Source: CAXBCP01 sp963977005 (lineage in GTDB: Bacteria; Pseudomonadota; Alphaproteobacteria; MPNO01; UBA830). From it: a DNA stretch of 64,000 nucleotides. Each line of letters starts with the position of its first letter. Position 1 is the first letter of the stretch. The translations under genes were made by a program, and so were the position numbers. The stretch covers positions 28,060 to 92,059 of the forward strand of contig CAXBMQ010000019.1 in assembly GCA_963977005.1 (NCBI GenBank). Reading direction: 5' to 3'. A model generated the notes under the pieces. That model ran no database searches. It saw nothing but the letters and a program-made list of their open reading frames with translations, and was not told where the DNA came from. Of the stretch, positions 1 to 9,218 are shown one piece after another.

Positions 1-706
1 TCCAGCCGAACAGCAGCAGGATCAGCAGCAGCGTCCAGAACCCGGGGATAATCACGCTGGACAGGATGATCAGGATATAGAGCTGCGGCAGCCCGCCCCA
101 TATCTCGATAAAGCGCTGGAAAATCAGGTCCAGCCAGCCGCCGAAATAGCCCTGGAAGGCGCCTGCGACGATGCCGATGACGGACCCGATCAGGGTCAGG
201 ATCAGCCCGAACAGCACCGATATGCGAAAGCCGTAGATCACCCGCGCCAGCACGTCGCGGCCCTGGTCGTCGGTGCCGAGCCAGTTATCGCCCGACGGCG
301 GCGCCGGGGCGGGAACTTTCAGGTTCAGGTTGACCGTGTTGTAGCTGTAGCGCACCGGCGGCCAGATCATCCAGCCGCCCTTTTCGGTGATCAGGTCCTG
401 CACGTCGGGTTCGCGGTATTCGGCTTCGGTCTCGAAATCGCCGTCAAAGACCGTCTCGGCATAGGTGTTGAGCACCGGGGTATACAGCGATCCCTCGTAC
501 CAGATGACGAGCGGGCGGTCATTGGCGATGAATTCGGCCGGCAGGGTACCGAGGAACAGCACGAGAAACGCCCACAGCGCCCAGCGTCCGCGCCGGTTGC
601 GGCGGAAATTCACCAGGCGCCGGGCGTTCAGCGGCGAGATGCGCAGGCCCAGGAATCGCGGGTGCTGGACGGGGGGCGCTGACTCCGCCGTTGCTGCCCT
701 AGACAT
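1..706 (-). CDS. yejE: ABC transporter permease YejE (partial, 3' end outside window)
   Basis: Inner-membrane permease subunit of a Yej-type oligopeptide/microcin C ABC importer. Translating the minus strand from the ATG at 706 gives 235 codons with no stop before the edge. The N-terminal arm ends in a membrane segment (ALWAFLVLFLGTL), then a periplasmic loop, then the permease-domain signature NWLGTDDQGRDVLARV and hydrophobic helices ending LLILLLFGW. The start codon overlaps the yejB stop by 8 nt (ATGTCTAG), so the two are translationally coupled. YejF, the ATPase, would be expected next beyond the window. The family call rests on sequence and operon order, and both agree. Confidence 0.9.
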   Translation of the reverse strand, partial: MSRAATAESAPPVQHPRFLGLRISPLNARRLVNFRRNRRGRWALWAFLVLFLGTLPAEFIANDRPLVIWYEGSLYTPVLNTYAETVFDGDFETEAEYREPDVQDLITEKGGWMIWPPVRYSYNTVNLNLKVPAPAPPSGDNWLGTDDQGRDVLARVIYGFRISVLFGLILTLIGSVIGIVAGAFQGYFGGWLDLIFQRFIEIWGGLPQLYILIILSSVIIPGFWTLLLILLLFGW

Positions 707-1808
707 GACGGCCCTCGAAATCGATCCGCGGATCGATGATCGTGTACATCAGGTCGCCGACCAGGTTCATCACCAGGCCGAGCAGGGTGAAGAAATAGAC
801 GGTCGCGAACATGATCGGATAATCGCGCTTGATCGCGGCCTCGAAGCCCAGCAGGCCGAGCCCGTCGAGCGAGAAAATGATCTCGATGAGCATCGCGCCC
901 GTGAACAGGATGCCGATAAACGCGCTCGGGAAGCCGGCGATCACGATCAGCATGGCGTTGCGGAATACGTGGCCGTACATCACGCGGCGCTCGGTCAGGC
1001 CCTTGGCGCGCGCGGTCTGGACGTAGAGCATGTTGATCTGGTCGAGATAGGAATTCTTGGTCAGCATGGTCAGCGACAGGAACCCGCCCAGCACCAGCGC
1101 CGTGATCGGCAGCACCAGGTGCCAGAGATAATCGAGGACCTGGCCCATGATCGACAGTTCGCTGAAGTTCTCCGACGTCAGCCCGCGCAGCGGGAAGATG
1201 TCGAAAAAACTGCCTCCCGAGAACAGCACGATCAGCAGGATCGCCATCACGAAGGACGGGATCGCGAACCCGATGGTCAGCAGCGTTGTCGTCCACACAT
1301 CGAACCGGGTGCCGTCCTTGACCGCCTTGCGGATACCGAGCGGGATACACACCAGATAGACGATCAGCGTGGTCCACAGGCCGAGCGAGATCGAGACCGG
1401 CATTTTGGACAGCACCAGGTCGATCACCGTCTCGTCGCGGAAAAAGCTGGTGCCGAAATCGAAGACGATGAAATCGCCCATCATCTTCAGGAACCGTTCG
1501 TGCAGCGGCTTGTCGAAGCCGAACTGGCGTTCGAGGTCCTTGATGAATTCGGGGTCGAGGCCCTGCGCGCCGCGATACCCGCTATCGGCGGTCGAGGCGG
1601 ATGCCGCGGCCGACGCGCTGCCGCCGGAAATCTCGCTGCCGCCGCCGCTGATGCGCCCGGTGGTGCCGGCATCGGTGCCGGTGACCTCGGCGATGATCTG
1701 TTCGATCGGCCCGCCGGGGGCCAGCTGCACGATGGCGAAATTGATGATCATGATTCCCAGCAATGTGGGAATCATCAGGGCGAGCCGGCGGACGATATAA
1801 GCGAGCAT
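699..1808 (-). CDS. yejB: ABC transporter permease YejB
   Basis: Second permease of the Yej-type peptide importer, 369 aa, normal length for YejB. It begins with a membrane helix (RRLALMIPTLLGIMIINF) followed by the family hallmark QLAPGGPIEQ. A Gly/Ser/Ala-rich periplasmic stretch covers about residues 45-90 and ends in SGYRGAQGLDPEF, a feature E. coli YejB also has. The cytoplasmic EAA loop that docks the ATPase is visible as ARAKGLTERRVMYGHVFRNA. The protein ends DPRIDFEG, also typical. It lies 18 nt downstream of the second solute-binding protein gene and overlaps yejE, so it belongs to the same operon. Confidence 0.93.
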   Translation of the reverse strand: MLAYIVRRLALMIPTLLGIMIINFAIVQLAPGGPIEQIIAEVTGTDAGTTGRISGGGSEISGGSASAAASASTADSGYRGAQGLDPEFIKDLERQFGFDKPLHERFLKMMGDFIVFDFGTSFFRDETVIDLVLSKMPVSISLGLWTTLIVYLVCIPLGIRKAVKDGTRFDVWTTTLLTIGFAIPSFVMAILLIVLFSGGSFFDIFPLRGLTSENFSELSIMGQVLDYLWHLVLPITALVLGGFLSLTMLTKNSYLDQINMLYVQTARAKGLTERRVMYGHVFRNAMLIVIAGFPSAFIGILFTGAMLIEIIFSLDGLGLLGFEAAIKRDYPIMFATVYFFTLLGLVMNLVGDLMYTIIDPRIDFEGRHV

Positions 1809-1826
1809 TCGGTTCCGTTCTTCCCG

Positions 1827-3710
1827 CTATTTTCCGCCCGGCGGGGGCAGGGCGCCCGGCGGTGGCGGCGGGGCCTGTCCGTCATCGATCATGTCCGCCT
1901 TGGCCTTATCGTACCACCATGTGTCGAGAACGCCCGGATCGAATTTCGGCGATATGGCCGGGCGGCTGAACTTGTTCCAGTAAGCGACGTTATGGGCGCC
2001 CTTGTACCACTGGGTAATCACGAAACGGTTCCACATCAATACCCGGTCGAGCGCGCGGACCGCGGTGGTCAGGTCCTCGCGCGACCCGGCGGACACGACT
2101 TTTTCGATCAGCGCGTCGACCACGGGGTCCTGGACGCCGCCGATATTGAACGACCCGGGCACATCGGCGAATTCGGATCCGAAATAGTTGCGCTGTTCCA
2201 GCCCCGGGGTCAGCGGCTGCGATATCCGGCGCACGACCACGTCGAAGTCGAAGCTGTCCTGGCGGCGCTTGAAGTTCGCGACGTCGACGATGCGGATGCT
2301 TGCCCGGATGCCGAGGCGTTTCAGGTTGCGGATCATCGGGTTGATGATCCGCTTGAAGCTCGATTCGAACAGCAGGAATTCGACTTCCAGCGGCTTCCCC
2401 GCGCCGTCGACCAGAACGCCCTTGCGAATCCTGTACCCGGCTTCCCTGAGCAGCGTGTTCGCCTTGCGCAGGCTGCCGCGGATGCGGCCGGTGCCGTCGT
2501 TCTTCGGCGATTTGAACGGCGTCGTGAAAACCTCGTCCGGCACCTGGCCGCGAAACGGCTCGAGCAGGGCAAGTTCGGCCGACGATGGTGGCTTGTGCGC
2601 GGCAAGGGCCGAGTTTTCGAACATCGAATTGGTGCGCTCGTACAGATCGTAGAACAGCGTGCGGTTGGTCCATTCGAAATCGAAGGCCAGGTCCATCGCC
2701 GTGCGCACACGGATGTCCCTGAACTTGTCGCGCCGCAAATTCAGGATAAACGCCTGCACGCCGGACGGCGTTTCGTCCGGCAGGGTCTCGCGCACAATCA
2801 GCCCCTTGTTGACCGGCGGTTCGTCGTACTGGATCGCCCACTGGCGCGAGGTGAATTCCTCGCGGTAATCGTACTGGTTCGAAAAGAAGGCCTGAAAGGC
2901 GATTTCCCGGTCGCGGTAATATTCGACCGTGATTTCGTCGAAATTGAACCGCCCGCGGCTGACCGGCAGGTCCTTCGCCCAGTATTTTGCGGCCCGGCTA
3001 TAGGTAATCGACCGGCCGGGCTCGTATTCCTCCACCACATAGGGGCCACTGGCCAGCGGCGCCTCGAAAGACGTCTTGGTGAAGTCGACCTTGTCGTAAT
3101 AGGCCTTCGACAGCACCGGCAGGGAGGCAAGCCGGGTCGGCAGGTCGCGGTGGGTGCCCGGCTTGAACGTGAATTTCACGCGGCTTGGCGACGTCGCCTC
3201 GGCGCGGTCGACATCCCGGAAGTTGATCCGGTAGCGCGGATGGCCGTCCCTGGTCAGGGCGTTGAAGGTGAAAACGACATCTTCGGCGGTGATCGGCGTG
3301 CCGTCATGAAATCTGGCGCGCGGGTCTATGTTGAACGCGACCCACGTCTTGTCCGCCGGTTGCTCCACTGTCCGGGCGACCAGGCCGTAATAGGAATCCG
3401 GCTCGTCGAACGAGCGCGCCATCAGGGTGTCGAACAACAGCCCTTCGGCGAGCACTTCTTTTCGGCCCTTCAGGATAAACGGATGCACGGTCTCGAACGT
3501 ATCGAGGCCCGGCACCTTGATGCTGCCGCCCTTCGGCGCAGTCGGGTTCACGTAGGCGAAGTGGGCAAAACCGTCCGGGTATTTCAGGTCGCCGAACACG
3601 CTGAGCCCGTGACGGGGGGCAACATCCTGCGCGCGGCCCGGCCCGGGAAGGGAGAGCGCGCCGGCCGCCAGGGCCGCGACGGCGAAGATGGACAGGGTCA
3701 GTCGGTTCAT
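1827..3710 (-). CDS. yejA: Periplasmic extracellular solute-binding protein, family 5 (YejA-like), second copy
   Basis: Periplasmic peptide-binding component (SBP_bac_5 type), 627 aa. A signal peptide covers about residues 1-27 (hydrophobic AVAALAAGALSLPG, then a cut near GRAQD). The mature start, HGLSVFGDLKYPDGFAHFAYVNP, is typical of YejA; 'APKGGSIKVPG' and 'RFHDGTPITAEDVVFTF' are family landmarks. The C-terminus is proline-rich (APPPPPGALPPPGG). It follows a paralogous binding protein by about 36 nt and precedes yejB by 18 nt, so two different binding proteins feed one permease pair. Different ligand ranges are an inference. Confidence 0.9.
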   Translation of the reverse strand: MNRLTLSIFAVAALAAGALSLPGPGRAQDVAPRHGLSVFGDLKYPDGFAHFAYVNPTAPKGGSIKVPGLDTFETVHPFILKGRKEVLAEGLLFDTLMARSFDEPDSYYGLVARTVEQPADKTWVAFNIDPRARFHDGTPITAEDVVFTFNALTRDGHPRYRINFRDVDRAEATSPSRVKFTFKPGTHRDLPTRLASLPVLSKAYYDKVDFTKTSFEAPLASGPYVVEEYEPGRSITYSRAAKYWAKDLPVSRGRFNFDEITVEYYRDREIAFQAFFSNQYDYREEFTSRQWAIQYDEPPVNKGLIVRETLPDETPSGVQAFILNLRRDKFRDIRVRTAMDLAFDFEWTNRTLFYDLYERTNSMFENSALAAHKPPSSAELALLEPFRGQVPDEVFTTPFKSPKNDGTGRIRGSLRKANTLLREAGYRIRKGVLVDGAGKPLEVEFLLFESSFKRIINPMIRNLKRLGIRASIRIVDVANFKRRQDSFDFDVVVRRISQPLTPGLEQRNYFGSEFADVPGSFNIGGVQDPVVDALIEKVVSAGSREDLTTAVRALDRVLMWNRFVITQWYKGAHNVAYWNKFSRPAISPKFDPGVLDTWWYDKAKADMIDDGQAPPPPPGALPPPGGK

Positions 3711-3746
3711 TTCGCCCGCATCTTACGTGTCATTCGCGGCGATGCG

Positions 3747-5594
3747 CTAAGGATTTTTATTCCCATTTTCGAGGGCGGCTTCCCTGGCCGGGTCGATCCA
3801 CCAGCTCATGACGTCGGGGCCGTATTTCGGATGTTTCGGCATGCCGAACCGGTCCCAGAAAGCGATGCGGTCGATCCGCACGTGCCATTGCGGGATGACG
3901 TAATGGTTCCACAGCAGGACGCGGTCGAGCGCCCGGGTGGCGGTAACCAGCGATTTCCGGTCGGGCGCGTCGACGATCTTTTCGATCAGCGCATCGACGG
4001 CGGGGTTCTTGATGCCGATGGTGTTGCGGCTGCCCGGCCGGTCGGCCGCGTCCGAGCTCCAGAAATCGCGCTGTTCGTTGCCCGGCGATTCGGATTGTCC
4101 GGCGCCGCCGACGATCATGTCGTAGTCGAACGAGCGTATCCGGTTGATGTATTGCGACTGATCGACCGTGCGCACGTTCGCGACGATGCCCAGCCGTTTC
4201 AGGTTCTGGGCAAACGGGGAAACGATGCGCTCGAAGGCCGGGCTGACCAGCAGGATCTCGAATTCCACGGGCTTGCCGGTCCTGGGCGAAATCAGCCTGT
4301 TGTTCTCGATTTTGTAGCCGGCGCCCTTCAGCAGGCGCAGGCCGGTGCGCAGGTTCCTGCGGATATTGCCGGACCCGTCGGTCGCCGGCGGTGCGTAGAT
4401 TTCGGTGAAGACCTCGTCGGGGATCTTGCCGCGCCACGGCGCCAGCAGGGCCAGTTCGGCCTTCGACGGCAGCGCCGTCGCCGCCAGGTCCGAGTTCGAA
4501 AAATAGCTGCTTGTCCGGGCGTATTGTCCGTAGAAGAGGTTCCTGTTCGACCACTCGAAATCGAACGCATAGGCCATGGCCCGGCGCAGAACGGGATCCT
4601 GGAACTGTTCGCGGCGAATGTTGAAAACGAAGGCCTGCATGCCGGTCGGCCGCGCATGTTCGACCTCCTCGAGCTTTACGCGCCCCGCCTTGCGCGCCGG
4701 AAAATTGTACCCGGTCGCCCAGACAAGGGACGCATTCTCGCTGCGGATGTCGTAGCGGTGCGATTTGAAGGCCTCGAGCGCCACCGTCTGGTCGCGATAA
4801 TAGTCGTAGCGGATGCGGTCGAAATTGTTCTGGCCGATATTGATCGGCAGGTTTGCACCCCACCAGTCCTTCACCCGGTCGATCTCGACGTAGCGTCCCG
4901 GTTCGAAGGCGCCGATGCGGTAGGGTCCACTGCCCAGGGGGCGTTCCAGCGTGGTCTTGGTGAAATCGCGCGTCGACCACCATTTTTTCGACATCACCGG
5001 CAACTGACCGGTGATGTGGGGAAGCTCGCGGTTCGGCGGACCGGTGAACTCGAACTTCACCTTGTGCGGCCCCAGTTTCACGGCGCGCGCGATATTCTTG
5101 TAATAGAAGCGGTAAAACGGCGCGCCGTCCTTCTTGAGGGTCTCGAACGTCCAGATCACGTCGTCGGCGGTGACGGGGGAGCCGTCGTGAAACCGGGCTT
5201 CGGGCCGCAGCGTGAAGGTGGTGTAGGAAAGATCTTCCGGCACCTCGACCGATTTCGCGATCAGCCCGTACCCGGCGGAAATTTCGTCCATCGGCGACGT
5301 CATCAGGGTCTCGTATACCTGGCCGATGCCGGCCGAGGGGTTGCCCTTGATGATATAGGGATTGAACGTATCGAACGTGCCGATGGAGAAACGCCGCAGC
5401 GTGCCGCCCTTCGGCGCGTCCGGGTTCACGTAATCAAGGTGCCTGAAACCGGCGGGGTATTTCAGCTTGTCCAGCAGGGTCAGGCCGTGGCTGACCTTTA
5501 CGCCGGGTTTGCCCTGCGCTGCGGCGGGCGTGGTGGCGGCGCCGACGGAAAGTGTCAAACCGGCGCAGATCAGCGCCGCGGTCAGGATTTTCAT
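3747..5594 (-). CDS. yejA: Periplasmic extracellular solute-binding protein, family 5 (YejA-like), first copy
   Basis: First of two tandem family-5 solute-binding proteins, 615 aa, with a signal peptide ending near TTPAAAQG (about residue 27). It shares with its neighbour the blocks HGLTLLDKLKYPAGFRHLDY, APKGGTLRRFS and ARFHDGSPVTADDVIWTFE, and a similar C-terminal region, but the two have diverged well beyond a recent duplication. It is the promoter-proximal gene of the transporter operon, with hisN ending about 90 nt upstream on the same strand. The probable role is capture of oligopeptides or peptide-like compounds for YejBE(F). Confidence 0.9.
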   Translation of the reverse strand: MKILTAALICAGLTLSVGAATTPAAAQGKPGVKVSHGLTLLDKLKYPAGFRHLDYVNPDAPKGGTLRRFSIGTFDTFNPYIIKGNPSAGIGQVYETLMTSPMDEISAGYGLIAKSVEVPEDLSYTTFTLRPEARFHDGSPVTADDVIWTFETLKKDGAPFYRFYYKNIARAVKLGPHKVKFEFTGPPNRELPHITGQLPVMSKKWWSTRDFTKTTLERPLGSGPYRIGAFEPGRYVEIDRVKDWWGANLPINIGQNNFDRIRYDYYRDQTVALEAFKSHRYDIRSENASLVWATGYNFPARKAGRVKLEEVEHARPTGMQAFVFNIRREQFQDPVLRRAMAYAFDFEWSNRNLFYGQYARTSSYFSNSDLAATALPSKAELALLAPWRGKIPDEVFTEIYAPPATDGSGNIRRNLRTGLRLLKGAGYKIENNRLISPRTGKPVEFEILLVSPAFERIVSPFAQNLKRLGIVANVRTVDQSQYINRIRSFDYDMIVGGAGQSESPGNEQRDFWSSDAADRPGSRNTIGIKNPAVDALIEKIVDAPDRKSLVTATRALDRVLLWNHYVIPQWHVRIDRIAFWDRFGMPKHPKYGPDVMSWWIDPAREAALENGNKNP

Positions 5595-5686
5595 GGCCTT
5601 TGGTCCCTGCTTCGTTCTTCAAGCCTAATGTGATTGTTCCTGCCCGAATGACAAGCTCATCCGTTTCGACACGGGAAACCGGCGCG

Positions 5687-6466
5687 TTAACCGTCTAGAA
5701 GTGTCAGGATTTCGGCATGGGTCCGCCGGTCGCCACAGGCGAGGATCGTGCCGTCCGAGGACAGCGAGACGGGCTTGCCGTGCCAGTCGGTCACGATTCC
5801 GCCGGCCGCCTCGATCACCGGCGCCAGCGCGCAGAAATCGTAGGTCTGCAGTCCGGCTTCGAGCACCACGTCCACGAATCCCGATGCGATCTGTGCATAG
5901 GTGTAGCAATCGCCGCCATAAACCACGTGTTTTGCGCCGTCCGCGACCGAGCGCCAGGCCTCGATCTGCCCCGGGCCGAACAGTTCCGGCGCCGTCGTCC
6001 CCGCGATCGCGTCCGCCAGGGACGGGCAGGCCCGCACCTGCACCGGATCGTCGTTACAGGACGCACCGGATCCCGCCGCGCCGACCCAGCGTTCGCCGTT
6101 CACCGGCTGGTCGATCACGCCGAGTATGGGGATGCCGTCGCGCACCAGTGCGATCAGGGTGCCGAAGATCGGCCGGCCGCTGATGAACGATTTCGTGCCG
6201 TCGATCGGATCGATCACCCAGACATATTCGGCGTCGGTATCCGTGTTGCCGAATTCCTCGCCGATAATGCCGTCGCCCGGCCGGGTCTCGGCGAGGATCG
6301 CGCGGATGGCCTGTTCGGCCTCGCGGTCGGCGGCGGTGACGGGCGATGCGTCGGTTTTTCCGTCGACCCGGATGGGCTGGCGGAAATAGCCGCGGATCAC
6401 AGGCCCGCTGGCATCTGCCAGGCGATGGGCAATATCGATAAACTCGGGGGGGCAGGCGTCGGTCAT
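5687..6466 (-). CDS. hisN: Inositol-monophosphatase-family phosphatase, probably histidinol-phosphatase HisN
   Basis: Mg-dependent, Li-sensitive phosphatase of the IMPase superfamily, 259 aa. The metal-binding motifs are intact: GEEFG (69-73), the signature DPIDGTKSF (86-94) and the C-terminal substrate motif around YDFCALAPVIEAAGG. The variants GRPIFGTLIAL and APELFGPGQIEAWR match the HisN subgroup, which performs the dephosphorylation step of histidine synthesis in alphaproteobacteria lacking HisB phosphatase. A suhB-like inositol phosphatase is the alternative. No other his gene is nearby, so context does not decide. Confidence 0.82.
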   Translation of the reverse strand: MTDACPPEFIDIAHRLADASGPVIRGYFRQPIRVDGKTDASPVTAADREAEQAIRAILAETRPGDGIIGEEFGNTDTDAEYVWVIDPIDGTKSFISGRPIFGTLIALVRDGIPILGVIDQPVNGERWVGAAGSGASCNDDPVQVRACPSLADAIAGTTAPELFGPGQIEAWRSVADGAKHVVYGGDCYTYAQIASGFVDVVLEAGLQTYDFCALAPVIEAAGGIVTDWHGKPVSLSSDGTILACGDRRTHAEILTLLDG

Positions 6467-6550
6467 GCGCGCAGTCTGTCGCGAATCACGGTCGTTTGAA
6501 AGGGCGGCTGAAAGGGCGGCGCCGCGCGCCGGTCGCGATCGCCCGCGGCG

Positions 6551-7030
6551 TTAATGCACGACCTTGTAGCTGAAGGCGGAGACCACGCGATTGACGCGGC
6601 TGCCATCGTCCGACAGCGGCAGCAGAATGCTGCGATACAGCACTTCCTGGCCCTTCTTGTTGAAGAACCGCCCGACATCGGCCATCGGTTTTTTGAGATC
6701 GACCGACGCACGACAGAAAGAGAGACCCATTTCGGTGGAGGAAGGCAGCGTGTCGAGTACGGAAAGACCCGTCGGGTCGCGGCCAAGAGCCGCCTGGACG
6801 CGCGCGCCCGCGGCAACCACCCGGTCTTCAAGCTCGCTGACGCCGACCTCGATCACCAGGGAATCTTCTGCGCCGAACGGACAGTCGTCCATGTCCAGCA
6901 CCGATGACAGCGGAAGATCGCCGTCCCTGCGTACGCTTTCCCAGAATTTAAGCGCTTTTCCTACCAACCGGTTTTCGACATTCGAGCGAACTTGCTCTGT
7001 CGGCCCGGAGACCGCACGCTGATGGTCCAA
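6551..7030 (-). CDS. PAS_5-family PAS-domain protein
   Basis: Small soluble protein of about 159 aa with the PAS_5 pattern common in alphaproteobacteria: ALKFWESVRRDGDLPL near the N-terminus, a central PAS-like core, and a C-terminal block ending NRVVSAFSYKVVH. It has no output domain, so a stand-alone sensory or adaptor role is likely but unproven. The TTG at 7030 is chosen because a strong Shine-Dalgarno-like run of seven G lies 5 nt before it; an upstream GTG at 7060 would add ten residues but has no good ribosome-binding site. The gene stands alone between hisN and the cytochrome c gene. Confidence 0.72.
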   Translation of the reverse strand: MDHQRAVSGPTEQVRSNVENRLVGKALKFWESVRRDGDLPLSSVLDMDDCPFGAEDSLVIEVGVSELEDRVVAAGARVQAALGRDPTGLSVLDTLPSSTEMGLSFCRASVDLKKPMADVGRFFNKKGQEVLYRSILLPLSDDGSRVNRVVSAFSYKVVH

Positions 7031-7127
7031 TGTAACCCCCCCTAAAATACGCAAACGCACCTACTACCAAGCAGAGTCTACTCTGTCCCGGTAATGGTTT
7101 ACAAATGGTTAATGCGTTCCCGAAAGG

Positions 7128-7143
7128 GCCGGCACGCGCCGGC
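7128..7143 (-). terminator. Possible terminator hairpin after cytochrome c gene
   Basis: GCCGGC-ACGC-GCCGGC forms a 6-bp GC stem with a 4-nt loop. On the minus strand it lies about 40 nt after the cytochrome c stop codon and is followed by CCTTTC, a poor U-run. It is at best a weak intrinsic terminator. Confidence 0.35.
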
Positions 7144-7183
7144 TCCGGGGTTGGGGCGGTATTATTGCAGTGTTACTCCAGTG

Positions 7184-8236
7184 TTATTTAAGCGGTGCAG
7201 GGGTATCCGCGAGGGTGCGCAGATAGGCGATAACGTTCGCCCGGTCGCTGTCTTTGCGCAGCCCGGCAAAGGTCATCTTGGTGCCTTTGGCATAGTCCCG
7301 CGGCTTGCGCAGGAACGCGTTCAGGTTCTCGTATGTCCACGTGGTGCCGGCCATGCCTTCAAGCGCTTTCGAATACTTGAAGCCGTCATGGGCGGCCTTC
7401 TTCGCGTTGACGACATTCCACAAATTCGGCCCGATGCCGTTCTTGCCGCCTTTGTCGACGGTATGGCAGGCCTTGCATTTGTTGAAGACGCGTTTGCCTT
7501 TGTCGACGTCGCCGGCGGCGACCATTTCGGCAATGTTCATTTTGGGGGCGGTGGCTTCCGCAACGACCTCGGCGGCCTGTTTGACCTCTCCGACGACGGC
7601 CTTCACCGGTTCGGCGACGGCTTCTGCCGCCTTGATTGCCGCCTGCTTCGCGGCTTCGAGCGCTTTGGCGAGCGTGTCGATTTCTTCCTGGGTCGGCAGC
7701 GGTGCCGGCGTGTCGGCCAGGGTCCGCAGATAGGCCACGAGGTCTGCCCGGTCCGATGTTTTTTTCAGCCCGGCAAACGACATCTTGGTGCCCGGAATAT
7801 AGTCCTTCGGTTTCGCCAGGAAGGCATTCAGACTTTCATAGGTCCAGGTGCCTTCTTTTTCGAGAAGGGCGCTCGAATACTTGAATCCTTCATGCGAGCC
7901 GCGCTTGGCGTTGACCGTGTTCCACAGCTTCGGGCCGATCTTGTTCTTGCCGTCTTTGGCGAAGTCATGGCAGGCGGCGCATTTCTTTGCGACCTTCATG
8001 CCGTCTTCGACGCTTGCCGAGGCAAGCAATCCGGAAATCGGTTCCAGCGGTTCCTCGACCTTCGGTTTCGGCGCGCTTGCGGTGACGGTTGCTTCGCCGC
8101 CATGTCCGCCGCCGTGGCCACCACCATGTCCGCCGCCCGTGGTCACCAGATTGTCACCGATCTTGCCGATAACTACCAGGGTGAGCACCGCGACCAGAAG
8201 TGCACCGACGATCTTGTTAAGCTCGAATGACGACAT
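7184..8236 (-). CDS. Membrane-anchored tandem di-heme cytochrome c
   Basis: Electron carrier of 350 aa with two class-I cytochrome c domains. An uncleaved N-terminal anchor (GALLVAVLTLVVIGKIG, about 10-26) is followed by a GHGG-repeat linker (about 35-47). Domain 1 has heme motif CAACH (86-90) and Met ligand in GTKMSF (M152). An Ala/Lys/Glu-rich helix-like spacer (about 183-232) leads to domain 2 with CKACH (254-258) and GTKMTF (M321). The two domains share long stretches, so they arose by duplication. The ATG at 8236 is preferred: it begins MSSFELNKIVG directly before the anchor, whereas extension to 8290 adds an uncharacteristic basic leader. Heme attachment would use the ccm system at 29-38 kb. 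A shuttle between the bc1 complex and oxidases is the likely role. Confidence 0.9.
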   Translation of the reverse strand: MSSFELNKIVGALLVAVLTLVVIGKIGDNLVTTGGGHGGGHGGGHGGEATVTASAPKPKVEEPLEPISGLLASASVEDGMKVAKKCAACHDFAKDGKNKIGPKLWNTVNAKRGSHEGFKYSSALLEKEGTWTYESLNAFLAKPKDYIPGTKMSFAGLKKTSDRADLVAYLRTLADTPAPLPTQEEIDTLAKALEAAKQAAIKAAEAVAEPVKAVVGEVKQAAEVVAEATAPKMNIAEMVAAGDVDKGKRVFNKCKACHTVDKGGKNGIGPNLWNVVNAKKAAHDGFKYSKALEGMAGTTWTYENLNAFLRKPRDYAKGTKMTFAGLRKDSDRANVIAYLRTLADTPAPLK

Positions 8237-8442
8237 GCCGAATTTCCGTTGGAGTGTGAAAAGTTGCAACCGGTTGAACCGGCGACACAAATTAACCGTT
8301 GCGCACCGATCTGTCTAATATCCCAGATCGTCTGTGTCACGAATACGGCATTCCCGCAAGCGTACAAGGGGTATAATGTCGCACCCGCGCGCCGTTTGCG
8401 CGCGGAAATCGTTCCAAACACCCGAAGAATGCGCCCCAACCT

Positions 8443-9201
8443 ATGTCCAGATCGTTAAATCCCGTGGTTATCGTGCCCGCACGGATGGCCGCGACCCGTT
8501 TCCCCGACAAGCCGCTTGCCGATATCCACGGCGTCCCGATGATTGTCCAGGTCCTGCGCCGCGCGATGGAGGCCGATATCGGTCCGGTCCTCGTCGCCTG
8601 CGGCGATGCGGCCATTGCCGACGCGGTCGCCGCCGCCGGCGGACAGGCCGTCATGACCGACCCCGATCACCCCAGCGGATCCGACAGGGTGCATGAAGCG
8701 CTCGGTCTGTTCGACCCCGACGGGCGCTACGATACGGTGGTCAACATCCAGGGCGATCTGCCGACCATCGATCCCGGCGTTATCGCCGCGGTGCTCGATC
8801 CGTTCGACGCCGCGGAGGTCGACATGACGACCCTTGCGGTCGAAATCACCGACGACCGCGAACGCACGGACCCCAACGTGGTCAAGGCGGTGATCGCGTT
8901 TGCCGATGCCGATACCCGTATCGGGCGGGCGCTCTATTTCAGCCGGGCGACGGTGCCCGCCGTGGCGGACGGGCCGCACTATCATCATATCGGGCTGTAC
9001 GGTTTCCGCCGTACGGCGCTCGACCGGTTTGTCGCCCTGCCGCCCGGACGGCTCGAAGTGCTCGAGCGGCTCGAACAGCTGCGCGCGCTCGAAGCCGGGA
9101 TGCGGATCGACGTCGCGCTCGTTGACACCGTTCCGCTCGGTGTCGATCCTCCCGCCGATCTGGACCGGGCGCGGGCATTGCTGGCGTCCGGTTTGTCCTG
9201 A
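8443..9201 (+). CDS. kdsB: 3-deoxy-manno-octulosonate cytidylyltransferase KdsB
   Basis: Activates Kdo as CMP-Kdo for the inner core of lipopolysaccharide; cytoplasmic. The 252-aa protein is of normal length. The nucleotide-binding N-terminus PARMAATRFPDKPLADIHG, the segment MTDPDHPSGSDRVHEAL, the metal-site motif NIQGDLPTI and HHIGLYGFRR are all present. It is divergent from the cytochrome c gene across 206 nt and lies 17 nt before pheA on the same strand. No strong ribosome-binding site is visible at this ATG, but the next residues fit the family start. Confidence 0.95.
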   Translation: MSRSLNPVVIVPARMAATRFPDKPLADIHGVPMIVQVLRRAMEADIGPVLVACGDAAIADAVAAAGGQAVMTDPDHPSGSDRVHEALGLFDPDGRYDTVVNIQGDLPTIDPGVIAAVLDPFDAAEVDMTTLAVEITDDRERTDPNVVKAVIAFADADTRIGRALYFSRATVPAVADGPHYHHIGLYGFRRTALDRFVALPPGRLEVLERLEQLRALEAGMRIDVALVDTVPLGVDPPADLDRARALLASGLS

Positions 9202-9218
9202 CTCGAGAGTCGAAAATC

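Noticed and set aside
465..5633. A 1722-codon open frame on the plus strand
   Set aside because: It is antisense to yejB and the two binding-protein genes, whose families and signal peptides are certain. GC-rich third positions keep the opposite frame open; the translation is low in complexity and has no recognisable domain.
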